Shown: piece after piece, positions 55,833-64,000 of the stretch
Layout: every line of letters begins with the position of its first letter
Position numbering within the stretch: position 1 is the first letter of the stretch
From: JALORV01 sp963775635
GTDB lineage: Bacteria; Pseudomonadota; Gammaproteobacteria; Burkholderiales; Burkholderiaceae_F
DNA: 64,000 nucleotides
Reading direction: 5' to 3'
Assembly (NCBI GenBank): GCA_963775635.1
Contig: CAVZJO010000013.1
Span: forward strand, 201,764 to 265,763
Made by a program: the position numbers and the translations under genes
The notes under the pieces: generated by a model
Databases searched by the model: none
What the model saw: only the letters and a program-made list of their open reading frames with translations
What the model was told of the DNA's origin: nothing

Positions 55833-57035
55833 ATGACCGACATCGCGATCCGTTTCGACGACGTATCCAAGCGCTTTCGCAAGGGCGAACGGTTCGATTC
55901 ACTGCGCGACCTCCTGCCGCACATGCTCGGGCGCGTGATGGGGCGCGAAACGCCTCAGAGGTCACGCGCTGATCGCGAGTTCTGGGCGCTGCGCCACATC
56001 AGCCTGCAGATAAAGGAGGGTGAAACGGTCGGGGTGATCGGACACAACGGCGCCGGCAAGAGCACGATGCTGAAACACTTCGCGCGCATCATGTGGCCGA
56101 CAGAGGGCCGGATCGAGGTCAACGGAAGGCTATCGGCGCTGATCGAGGTCGGCGCGGGCTTCCATCCCGATCTCACCGGGCGTGAAAACGTGTTCCTCAA
56201 TGGCGTGATCCTCGGCATGGGCCGCGCCGAGATTGCGCGCAAGTTCGACGAGATTGTCGGTTTCGCCGGACTAGCGCCTTTCATTGACACGCCGATCAAG
56301 CGCTATTCATCCGGCATGTTCGCGCGGCTGGGCTTCTCGGTCGCGGCGCACCTCGATCCCGACATCCTGGTTATCGATGAGGTGCTGAGCGTCGGTGACT
56401 TTGTGTTCCAGCAGAAAAGCCTGCAGAAGATGCGCAGCATCGCGACTGGTGGCGCGACCGTGGTGTTCGTCTCGCACAACCTCAAGGCGGTTTCCGACCT
56501 GTGCGCGCGGGCGATCCTGATCGATGACGGCCAGATTGTTGAGGACGGTCCGACGCCGCACGTGATCCAGACCTACCTGGCGCGCGAGCGCAGCAAGCTC
56601 GAAGGTCCGAAGAACACCGAGGTGGCGATTCGCGCGGTACGGCTGCGGGGCGCGGAGGGCGAACGCGTGCATTTCGCGCCAGGGGAAAGCGCCTGGGTTG
56701 ATGTTGAGTTCTCGGCGACGCAGCGTAGCGAGAAGATCGCAGTTGTCATCGTGGTGCTGGACGAGGGCCTGAACAGCGTCTTTCATACCTCGTCGGAGCG
56801 GCTCGGCGCGGCGCCGGTCGTGCTGGACGCCGGGCAGCGCTGCACGGCAAGCTTCGAGCTGGTGATGCATCTTGCGGCCGGTACCTTCCATCTGGCCGTG
56901 CACTTGTATCGCTACGATATCGCCCGCGAGTACGACAAGGCCCTGCCGGCATGCACGTTCTTCATGAGTTCGGAGGTCGACGTGAGGGGGGCGGCCAATC
57001 TCTATCCCAAACTGGTTTCCTGCCAGGTCGCGTGA
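55833..57035 (+). CDS. wzt: ABC polysaccharide exporter ATPase (Wzt) with C-terminal glycan-binding domain
   Basis: This 400-residue ATPase has Walker A VIGHNGAGKSTMLKHFARIM (about residues 73-80), the signature YSSGMFARLGFSVAAHL and Walker B DILVIDEVLSVGD. After residue ~250 a beta-rich domain (VHFAPGESAWVDVEFSA and onward) matches the Wzt C-terminal carbohydrate-binding domain. That domain reads the terminal modification of a finished chain, so a methyl- or otherwise capped glycan is expected. Two methyltransferase genes flank the transporter. Confidence 0.92.
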   Translation: MTDIAIRFDDVSKRFRKGERFDSLRDLLPHMLGRVMGRETPQRSRADREFWALRHISLQIKEGETVGVIGHNGAGKSTMLKHFARIMWPTEGRIEVNGRLSALIEVGAGFHPDLTGRENVFLNGVILGMGRAEIARKFDEIVGFAGLAPFIDTPIKRYSSGMFARLGFSVAAHLDPDILVIDEVLSVGDFVFQQKSLQKMRSIATGGATVVFVSHNLKAVSDLCARAILIDDGQIVEDGPTPHVIQTYLARERSKLEGPKNTEVAIRAVRLRGAEGERVHFAPGESAWVDVEFSATQRSEKIAVVIVVLDEGLNSVFHTSSERLGAAPVVLDAGQRCTASFELVMHLAAGTFHLAVHLYRYDIAREYDKALPACTFFMSSEVDVRGAANLYPKLVSCQVA

Positions 57036-57803
57036 ACGGCTCAACGCAAGACGAACGGCCGCACGACGCAGACGCATCGATCGCCGAGCAGCAGCGATTC
57101 TGGAACGCCTGGAATGCGGAGTATCGCGAGGATGAAAGCAAGCTCGCTCCCGTCAACCGGCGGCAAGCCCGACAGGTAGTGGAGTGGCTGGGGATGCTGC
57201 GCCGCGAGACCCCGCTTGACATCGTTGAAGTGGGATGCGGCTCCGGCTGGTTCTGCGATCGCATGCGCGAATTCGGTGTCGTGCGTGGAATCGACCTGTC
57301 GGACCAGGTGCTCGAAAGGTCGCGGGTGCGTTTCCCGGGCGTCAATTTCATCGCCGGCGACTTCATGCAGATGCAACTGCCCCCGGTCGAGCGCCGATGT
57401 CGTGGTGGGCCTGGAAGTCTTGTCTCATATGGCCGATCAAACGGCCTTTGTCGGGCGTCTGGCGCAGTTGCTCCGTCCAGATGGCCATTTGATGCTGGCC
57501 ACGCAGAACCGTTTCGTGCTGGAACGAACGGAGGGAGTGCAGCCGCCCGGATTCGGCCAAGTCCGGCGCTGGGTCGGTGTGGCCACTTTGCGCGGGTTGC
57601 TTCGCCCACACTTCGAGGTCATTCAGCTGAAATCGCTGCACCCAACCGGGCGCCGCGGCGTTCTGCGTTGGGTCAATTCGTGGAAACTGGAGTCGCTGCT
57701 GCGTAAGATGGGATTCGCCGCGGTCTGGACCACCGTGCGAGAGCGCTCGATGCTGGGTCATACGCTGATTGTCCTGGCGAGGAAGAGGGCGTCAACTGAT
57801 TGA
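57032..57803 (+). pseudogene. Class I SAM methyltransferase, one frameshift
   Basis: The first frame, from GTG 57032, has IAEQQRFWNAWNAEYREDES and motif I LDIVEVGCGSGWFCDRMREF, then GDFMQMQLP. The second has SSADVVVGLEVLSHMADQ and LLRPDGHLMLATQNRFVLER to 57803. Shortening CCCCC at 57380-57384 to CCCC joins them into about 257 residues. GTG 57032 overlaps the Wzt stop (GTGA), so the gene is in the exporter operon. It may cap the chain that Wzt recognises. Confidence 0.8.
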
Positions 57804-57842
57804 CCGAGGCCGCCGTCATCGACGTAACCCGCGTCCATCTCG

Positions 57843-58988
57843 TCAGGCACGTCGAGCCAGGATTGCCAGAGCTAACGCTAGTGCTGTGAGGCCGCACCGC
57901 TCGATCAAACGGATCTCCTGCCACCAGGCGTCTCCGGCGACGGCACGAGCCATGACGCGCATCGCCGCGCGGCCGGCCGGCGAGGATCGCAGCGCCCCGA
58001 GTTGTCTGAGGGCGGCCAGCGGCGACTTGGCGAGGGCGAATGCGAAGTAACGCTGCTGCATCGCAGACTTCAGGGTCGTTGCAGTACGCGCGTCGATGCC
58101 TCGGTTGAGTTCGTCGATTGCACGGCAGAACAAAAGCGCGTCCGCCGCAAGTTCGGGCAGCAGGCCCTTCCCGGCCATGACCTCAAGGCGTGCAAGTAGA
58201 GCGTCGCAGCGCAGCGTCGGGTCCAGTTCCGAGTCGGCTGGCTGGCCAAGGTACTCCGGCAAACGATGCGTGGCCCGGATCGATCGGCCTACTTCGGCAT
58301 CGCCGGCCGCAAACTTACGGAGGCGATCTGTTGCCAAAAAGCGCTGTGCAGCGGGTCCCCTTGCGCCGGCATGCTGTCTAAAGATGAACGTCGGTTCGTC
58401 GCAAATCGCCACAAGGGCGCCGCGGGCGACGCGCAGCGTGAAGTCGTAATCCTCCGAAGTCAGAAGGTCGGCGCGAAACTCGCCAACCTCGAGAACGCGG
58501 TCCCGTCGCATCATTACGCCGTTCATGTGAGCAAAGCAGGAGCGCAGGAACTTCGGGTAGAAGTCCGCGGCCGTGAACTCTGGCCACTGCAGCGCGTGGC
58601 CCACCGCCAGTCGGCCAGCGGGGTCGTTCGTACCCCAAAGAAAACGACTGATGACGATCTGTGCGCCGGGAGTCTGCTCCGCCGCGTGGAGCCGCGCCTC
58701 GATCGAGCGCGGCAGGGCAACGTCGTCGTCATCGAAGAACCAGATCCAACTGCCGCGCGCGTGCGGAATCGCAAAGTTGAGCGCGGCGGGCTTGCCCGCG
58801 TTGCGTTTGTTCAGGTAGCGCACGAGAGCCGGCATGCGCTGAGCGACCTCAGCGGTATCGTCGGTCGAACCGTCGTCGACAATCAGGATCTCGGAGGGCG
58901 GCCGAGTCTGCTTCAACAGCGACGCCACGCATTCCTCAAGCATGCGCGCACGATTGAAGGTTGGAATGATGACGCTGACGTCGCTCAT
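57843..58988 (-). CDS. GT2-family glycosyltransferase
   Basis: This 381-residue GT2 enzyme opens MSDVSVIIPTFNRARMLEEC and has VDDGSTDDT, WIWFFDDDDVALPRSIEARL with the metal-binding DxD-type run, and SEDYDFTLRVARGALVAICD as the acceptor-side motif. ATG 58988 is placed just before the family start; upstream in-frame methionines lie in unrelated sequence. A close paralogue lies at 61392-62600. It is on the opposite strand to its neighbours. Confidence 0.9.
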   Translation of the reverse strand: MSDVSVIIPTFNRARMLEECVASLLKQTRPPSEILIVDDGSTDDTAEVAQRMPALVRYLNKRNAGKPAALNFAIPHARGSWIWFFDDDDVALPRSIEARLHAAEQTPGAQIVISRFLWGTNDPAGRLAVGHALQWPEFTAADFYPKFLRSCFAHMNGVMMRRDRVLEVGEFRADLLTSEDYDFTLRVARGALVAICDEPTFIFRQHAGARGPAAQRFLATDRLRKFAAGDAEVGRSIRATHRLPEYLGQPADSELDPTLRCDALLARLEVMAGKGLLPELAADALLFCRAIDELNRGIDARTATTLKSAMQQRYFAFALAKSPLAALRQLGALRSSPAGRAAMRVMARAVAGDAWWQEIRLIERCGLTALALALAILARRA

Positions 58989-59154
58989 CGGAACGAGCGG
59001 TTGCCTAGGGGCTTTTCCGGCTCCGACGCCGCAGAATTTGAAGCCCGAAAGGAGCGTTATCAGGGTTTCCGATCCCGGCTTCATGGATATCATCGATAGT
59101 CGAACTGGTTGGCGACAGGGACCGGGGACGGGCGCCAAAGGTGGGTTCTGGCAA

Positions 59155-60157
59155 ATGAAGTATTTGCATTCTGTGCGAGATTACGAACGGGCGTGTTCCG
59201 TAACAGGTCAATCGACTCGCAGCTACGCCGGCGCACCGTTGGTCAGTGTCGGTATTCCTGTCTTCAACGGCGGGGGGCTTTTGGTTGAAGCAATCGACTC
59301 AATCCTTGGCCAAACGCTAGCGAATTTCGAGTTGATCATCGCCGATAATGCTTCGACGGACGAGACGCCGACAATCTGTGCCGGCTACGCAGCTCGCGAC
59401 TCGCGCATTCGGGTTATACGGCACCGCGAAAACATTGGCGCGCCCAGAAACTGGAACTTCGTGGCACGCGAGTCGCGCGGCCGGTACTTCAAGTGGGCTT
59501 CAGCGAGCGATCGTTGCGCGCCACAGTTCCTGGAGCGCTGCGTGGCTTCGCTGGAGGCCGATTCCGATCTGGCGCTCTGCTATCCACGCACGGAGTTCAT
59601 TTCGACCAACGGTACAAGGCTCGGTGTGTGCGAGGCCGACTTCGAGGTGATGTCGCAGCATCCTGAAGTGCGCTTCGCAGAGGTGTGCAGACGCATGACG
59701 GTGAACAATGCGCAGAGCGGCGTCATTCGGCGGGACATACTGCTGAAAACGCGACTCGATCGATGCTATCCGCACGGAGACCTGGCGCTGATGGCCGAAC
59801 TCAGCTTACTGGGCAAGTTTCGCCTGTTGCCAGAGGTCCTGCTGTATCGGCGGGCTGATCCGGAGCACTGGACAGGTCGGCGCACGCCACTCGAGCTCGA
59901 GCAAATGTTCAGGCCCGGTGCCACGCGCCCGCGCCGCCTTCTCCGTGTTCGTCGACAGCTGGATTACCTTGCGTCCGCGATTGCTGCGCCGATACCAATC
60001 GGAACGCGCGACTCAGGCGGCCAAATTCGCGTTGCGCGATCTTTACTGGAACCGTGACGAGGTCACGACCGAATTGCGCTCACTTTTTGGCGCTGCGCAG
60101 CGACCGGCGCCCCAAATGAAAGGTGAGAGTCTGACCCGCAACGGCGGAATTCCGTGA
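59155..60157 (+). pseudogene. GT2-family glycosyltransferase, one frameshift near the C-terminus
   Basis: The first frame has PLVSVGIPVFNGGGLLVEAI, LIIADNASTDETPTICAGY and ASDRCAPQFLERCVASLEA, a normal GT2 catalytic domain. Near 59914 the homologous end (AFSVFVDSWITLRPRLLRRY and ALRDLYWNRDEVTTELRSLF) continues in a second frame to 60157. Shortening CCC at 59914-59916 to CC restores about 333 residues. The start is ATG 59155. Its end overlaps the GTG of the next gene (GTGA). Confidence 0.75.
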
Positions 60158-61395
60158 CATCGCCCCGCGGACGGAGACTCGGGTAGTCGGCCTCCTTGGG
60201 CAGTACTCGAGCCACAACCTCGGTGATGCGGCGATCGTCCACGAAATCATCCGTAACCTGCGTGCTCGCTGCCCAGAGGTGTCGTTTATCGGTATCTGCA
60301 GCCAGCCCGAAGACACGGTCCGGTCACAAGGAATCGCAGCTTTCCCGATTTCAGGTCACGGCGCCGCATACCTTCCCGACGGTGGCGTTTTGACGACTGC
60401 GGATGTGTCCTCGGGGCGCGGCCCGTGGGGGGCACTTCCCACCGCCGTGGGCACTCGTCGCATCGATCGCGTTGTTCGGTCGCTCGACCTTCTAGTGATG
60501 TCTGGCGGTGGACAGATCGACGACTATTGGGGTGGGGCGTATGCCCAACCCCGGTACCTGTTTACGTGGACGCTGCTCGCAAAGTTGCGGCGAGTGCCTA
60601 CTGCGTACTTCTGCGTCGGGCTGGATCAACTGGCGACACGCATGGGGGGATTCTTGGCGCTGGCGGCGCTGGGTCGAGCTGACCTTTTAAGTTTTCGTGA
60701 CCATGGAACCTACGGACTCCTGAAGGGCCGCGGGCTTCGCAAGCCCGGGCGCGTTGACGCTGACCCTGGTTTCGGGCTGGCGGGCGTATCCAGAAAGACT
60801 GAGGCATCGGGACGCATCGTCATCAGCCCGATCTGCCAACGTAGCTGGCCAGGTACGACCGACGAAAAGTACGCTCGATACTTGCATGAGCTGGCGCGGT
60901 ACTGCGAAGCTGTTATCCGCGCAGGCTTGACAGTGCGCTTTGCCTGTACGCAGATTTCCATGGACCCTGATGCCGTGGCAGCCGTATCAGCAGCGATCGA
61001 CCCGGCGTTGCGCGGATCGTGGTCGATCGCGGAGTTGACCACGTTCGACCAATTTATCCACGAAGCGAGCGCCGCCGACCTGCTCGTGACCTCGCGTCTG
61101 CACGGTGTCATTCTCGCGGTCGTGGCTGGCACGACGGTAATCGCGGTTTCGGTCGCCAGAAAGGTCAACGCTGTGATGGCTGACGTCGACCTCGCTGATT
61201 ACTGTCTCGAGGCGGCGACGTTTGATGCTGATCGGCTTGTTTGCACTATCGATGCGGGCACTCAGGCACCGCGGCGATCTCGAGCGGCAGGTGCGGGAGC
61301 GGGCCAGCCGCATCGCGGCGACATTACCAGCCGCCTACGATGCCCTCGCGACGCTGCTTGGACCGCGCGCCGTCGCCCAGTGCCAGGCGAGCTAA
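60154..61395 (+). pseudogene. Polysaccharide pyruvyl transferase, two frameshifts
   Basis: This is a polysaccharide pyruvyl transferase-type protein, which adds pyruvate ketals to sugars. From GTG 60154 the start is MTSPRGRRLG, then after a break VVGLLGQYSSHNLGDAAIVH. Then come LLVMSGGGQIDDYWGGAYAQ, SFRDHGTYGLL and ADLLVTSRLHGVILAVVAGT. After a second break the end is LRHRGDLERQVRERASRIAA to the stop at 61393-61395. Lengthening GGG at 60181-60183 and shortening GGG at 61256-61258 by one base each restores about 413 residues. The start overlaps the previous gene. Confidence 0.75.
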
Positions 61396-62600
61396 GCCGA
61401 CCGCCCTTGCGTCAGCGGGATACTAGCCAACGCCCATGGGCCGGCGATCGAAGCGATGCGGAACGCGCACTGAAGCAGGATCGGCCGCTGCAAGTCGTTC
61501 ACCGGCCAGTGGCGGTATTGGTAGTAGATCGCACGAGTCAGGCAGGCCGCGGCTTCTCGGACCGCGCGTTGACTTGTTGGCAATGAACGCAGCGAGTCGA
61601 TTGCCGCCGCCGGAGCTGCTACGAGTCGCGACACAAAGCGGGGATTGCCCCCGGCGCGTAGCAGCAGCCGCTTCTGACCGGAGTTGAGGCTTGTCGACGG
61701 AGGCATCGACGACGCTGCTGCGCCAAGGTCTTCGACGAACGCATCTATCAGCCCCTTGGTCGCCATGATTGCCGCGCGGTTGAACAGCGCAGCCGAGTGA
61801 TCCGCCGCCGATAAGTCCCGACCGGGAACGCGCGGTACAAGAAATTCACCGAGATCGAAGCCAGCCCGGATTTCGCTGCCGAGCATCGCGTCGAACTCGC
61901 CCCAGACGGTGTCGCGTTCATGCGCTCCGTGCTGCAAGTTCGCCGGTCCGCGCGGTCCTTGGTGTTCTCGCCAAATCATTACGGGCTCCGCGACGCGCGT
62001 CGCCTTGAAGCTCCGTACAAGGCGGATGATCAACTCGTAATCCTGGCCGCGCAGGTAGCGGTCGTTCAGCTTGCCTATACGATCGAAGCAACGCCGCCGA
62101 ATCAGCATGGCCTGCAGGCGGAAGCAGAATCCTTGAAGAACCTCGAGTAGTAGGCCGTCGCCTGCCTCGGCGGTGGGGGCGACCTCGTAGTGGCCTAACA
62201 GTTGACCGCCGGGCCCTTCGTGGGCAATCACCTGCCCACCGAACGCGAGGTCGGCGTTGCGGTCAGCATCGAGCGCTTCGAGGAGCCTGCGGGTGGCATC
62301 AGGCAGCGCTATGTCATCGTCGTCGAAGATCCAGATCCAGTGTCCACGCGCGCGTCCCAGCCCGAGGTTGACGGCGGATGACTTGCCGCCGTTCGCCTTG
62401 CACACGTAGTCGATGCGAGAGCCATACTTTGCGAGGCGCGCCGCCGTATCGTCGACCGAGCCGTCGTCGACGACGATGAGCTGGGCAACCGGCTGCTGTT
62501 GGGCCAGGATGCTGTCTACAGCCTGCTCGATGTAGCGCGCGCGGTTGTAAGTGGCGATGATGGCCGTAACCGATCGATCCAGCGGATTTCCGGAACTCAT
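61392..62600 (-). CDS. GT2-family glycosyltransferase
   Basis: This 402-residue GT2 enzyme is a paralogue of 57843-58988. SVTAIIATYNRARYIEQAVD, IVVDDGSVDDTAARLAKYGS and WIWIFDDDDIALPDATRRLL parallel that protein, and DYELIIRLVRSFKATRVAEP is the acceptor-side motif. ATG 62600 begins the family segment. It overlaps the convergent pyruvyl transferase end by 4 bp. Acceptor and donor are unknown. Confidence 0.9.
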   Translation of the reverse strand: MSSGNPLDRSVTAIIATYNRARYIEQAVDSILAQQQPVAQLIVVDDGSVDDTAARLAKYGSRIDYVCKANGGKSSAVNLGLGRARGHWIWIFDDDDIALPDATRRLLEALDADRNADLAFGGQVIAHEGPGGQLLGHYEVAPTAEAGDGLLLEVLQGFCFRLQAMLIRRRCFDRIGKLNDRYLRGQDYELIIRLVRSFKATRVAEPVMIWREHQGPRGPANLQHGAHERDTVWGEFDAMLGSEIRAGFDLGEFLVPRVPGRDLSAADHSAALFNRAAIMATKGLIDAFVEDLGAAASSMPPSTSLNSGQKRLLLRAGGNPRFVSRLVAAPAAAIDSLRSLPTSQRAVREAAACLTRAIYYQYRHWPVNDLQRPILLQCAFRIASIAGPWALASIPLTQGRSA

Positions 62601-63125
62601 CGATGGGTTTGGTAGCGCGAGGTGAGCCGGGCGAAGCGACGGATCGAGTACACGGTAGGAGAGTGTTGGGTGTCAAGTCGCCGTCTGTGTCCAGACGGAC
62701 ATTCCAGGAATCTGACGGTCTGCCAGCTGCTCGCGGCGCGTTAGACCTGATCGGCCCGCTGTCCGTCGCCCGGCGTCCGCGCAACGGCTTGGACTGGCTC
62801 GGTTCATCGGCGACAAATCCGGCGGGGCGCTCGCGAGGCACGCGCGCTCCGCCGCCGCGCAGATGAGGCCGAAAAGGCGCCCATCGGCGATCGGGTTCAG
62901 TGTGGGCACGCGTGCTGCTAGCGTGGACCCGTTGCCCCGCATGCATTGACGCGCCGGAGTAATGGCGCGGCGAGTCCAAGCGCGATCCGCGGGATGACAC
63001 CAGGCTCAACCGTCGCCCGGCTGATGATGTGAGCATCTGCCCACGAAAAGCCGGAAGCGTTTCGATGCCTTTCTCGCTGGTGTCGGTAGGCCTCATAATC
63101 CGGAACCGACGAACAGGTAGTCGTG
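62601..63125. other. Divergent intergenic region with hairpin
   Basis: No gene is evident. CCGTCTG-TGTC-CAGACGG (62681-62698) is a perfect 7-bp hairpin without a T tract, about 80 bp upstream of the GT2 start on the minus strand. The region must hold the promoters for that gene and for the methyltransferase at 63126. Confidence 0.45.
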
Positions 63126-63761
63126 ATGCGATTTCGCCTCTTTGGTAAACCCACGGTCCGTAGGACCCATGGCAGCATGAACACGGTGGCCAATGCCAGG
63201 ACCCTGGAGTTCCTTTCATCCACCGACGCTCGAACGATTGCCGAGATCGGCGTCGACCAGGGTGCAACTTCCGACGCCATTCTCGCGTGGCTGGGAGGCC
63301 GGGGAGTCATACACCTTTTCGATTTCGAGGACTGCCTGGACAGAGTGACGCAGCGCCTGCGCGCCAATCACCTGACGAACTTCGTCGCTCACGGCAACTC
63401 CCGCCGCACACTGGATTCGTACAACTGGTCGCTGATGAGGATGCTGCAGCAGAATCCTGCGCCGCTTTTCGATTACGTCTATCTTGACGGAGCGCATACG
63501 TGGGCCATCGACGCGTTGACGTTTTTCCTGATCGATCAATTGCTGAAACCGGGTGGCTACATCGACTTCGATGACTATCACTGGACGATTGACGCGTCGC
63601 CAACCGTCAACCCCCGCGTGTATCCCCGCATGCGCGAGATGTACACCGAGGAACAGATGCAAACGAGGCAGGTGGCCTTGATCGTCGACTTGCTCGTCCG
63701 GCGGCCCGGGCGCTACGAGGAGGTTGTGCCGGACAAGATCTTCCGCAAAGCCATAAGGTGA
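63126..63761 (+). CDS. Class I SAM methyltransferase (Methyltransf_24-like)
   Basis: This 211-residue protein has RTIAEIGVDQGATSDAILAW as SAM motif I, HLFDFEDCL, LFDYVYLDGAHTWAIDALTF and LLKPGGYIDFDDYHWTID, matching the Methyltransf_24 group found in glycan clusters. ATG 63126 is used; a GTG one codon earlier is possible. It probably methylates a sugar or glycan end. Nothing complete follows it before the window ends. Confidence 0.8.
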   Translation: MRFRLFGKPTVRRTHGSMNTVANARTLEFLSSTDARTIAEIGVDQGATSDAILAWLGGRGVIHLFDFEDCLDRVTQRLRANHLTNFVAHGNSRRTLDSYNWSLMRMLQQNPAPLFDYVYLDGAHTWAIDALTFFLIDQLLKPGGYIDFDDYHWTIDASPTVNPRVYPRMREMYTEEQMQTRQVALIVDLLVRRPGRYEEVVPDKIFRKAIR

Positions 63762-64000
63762 CCGCGATCGGCCATCTCGATCTTCGGCAGCAGCGCCGGC
63801 GCCCGTTGCGGGGTCATCGCGGGTCCCTTTAAGGTTGAGTTTGCGAAGACTGAACCGACGAGGAGCACGGCGATGACCAAGCAACTATGGCACTGACCGA
63901 ACTCGCGGAGAAGGTCACCGCTCGGAGGGACACGACCGCTATGTAAAGTTACTAGCGGAATGCAGCACTAGTGCTCAGTCGGAGAGTGCCGTCGCGCATC
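63762..64000 (+). other. Window end with a possible trace of an IS256-family transposase start
   Basis: No complete gene remains. GAGGAGCACGGCG followed by ATG 63874 (MTKQ) and, one frame over, MALTELAEK from 63888 resembles the first residues of another IS256-type transposase, but only about ten residues match before a stop at 63945-63947. It may be a remnant or coincidence. Confidence 0.3.

Noticed and set aside
1..64000. CRISPR arrays, rRNA genes, replication origins
   Set aside because: I saw no regularly spaced repeats, rRNA-like sequence or DnaA-box clusters on reading both strands.

Overview
This is a high-GC proteobacterial window, most like a betaproteobacterium of the Burkholderiales/Rhodocyclales type. 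The basis is codon bias, an initiator tRNA-fMet, and above all a near-complete exosortase A (XrtA)/PEP-CTERM exopolysaccharide locus in the gene order typical of such bacteria. Family names are recalled from knowledge of the families and no database was searched.

Layout. (1) 0-8.7 kb is a patchwork of metabolic genes and mobile-element scars: a 3-oxoacid CoA-transferase B subunit (cut by the window edge), a CDF metal exporter, a frameshifted DUF1624 membrane protein, a tyrosine recombinase with a small partner, a HigBA-like toxin-antitoxin pair with a visible promoter/operator, a GNAT remnant, a CoA-ester lyase beside a decapitated hydratase fused to an XRE-regulator remnant, tRNA-fMet, and a secreted S1 protease ending in a PEP-CTERM tag. 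(2) 8.7-36.4 kb is the intact XrtA core: prsK, prsR, prsT, a UDP-sugar dehydrogenase, a periplasmic protease, the initiating sugar transferase, export lipoprotein, chain-length protein, tyrosine kinase, outer-membrane protein, ATPase, deacetylase, FemAB-like protein, glycosyltransferase, XrtA-EpsI fusion, glycosyltransferase, methyltransferase, amidotransferase, glycosyltransferase and a second deacetylase. (3) 36.4-49.4 kb is a variable glycan region: glycosyltransferases, O-ligase, asparagine-synthase-like protein, beta-helix protein, TPR protein, CelD-like acyltransferase, Wzx flippase, then an IS256-family fragment abutting a decayed fkbM gene. (4) 49.4-53.2 kb is a tightly overlapping three-gene operon of exported proteins (Ig-like lipoprotein, large unknown lipoprotein, Kelch-like protein). 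(5) 53.7-64 kb is a second glycan block with a C-methyltransferase, an ABC exporter (Wzm/Wzt), methyltransferases, three family-2 glycosyltransferases and a polysaccharide pyruvyl transferase.

How it fits together. PrsK/PrsR probably control transcription. The sugar transferase primes undecaprenyl phosphate, the many glycosyltransferases and modifying enzymes build repeat units, Wzx and the O-ligase/chain-length/export set polymerise and export the polymer, and XrtA processes PEP-CTERM proteins such as the 7.1-8.2 kb protease. The Wzm/Wzt pair implies a second, ABC-dependent glycan.

Data caution. Sixteen single-base frameshifts can be placed, fifteen of them between 36.4 and 61.3 kb, nearly all removable by changing one homopolymer by one base. 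The core at 8.7-36.4 kb has none. Many of the genes called broken here may be intact in the organism; the clear exceptions are fkbM (in-frame stop), the hydratase, XRE and GNAT remnants, and the IS256 fragment.
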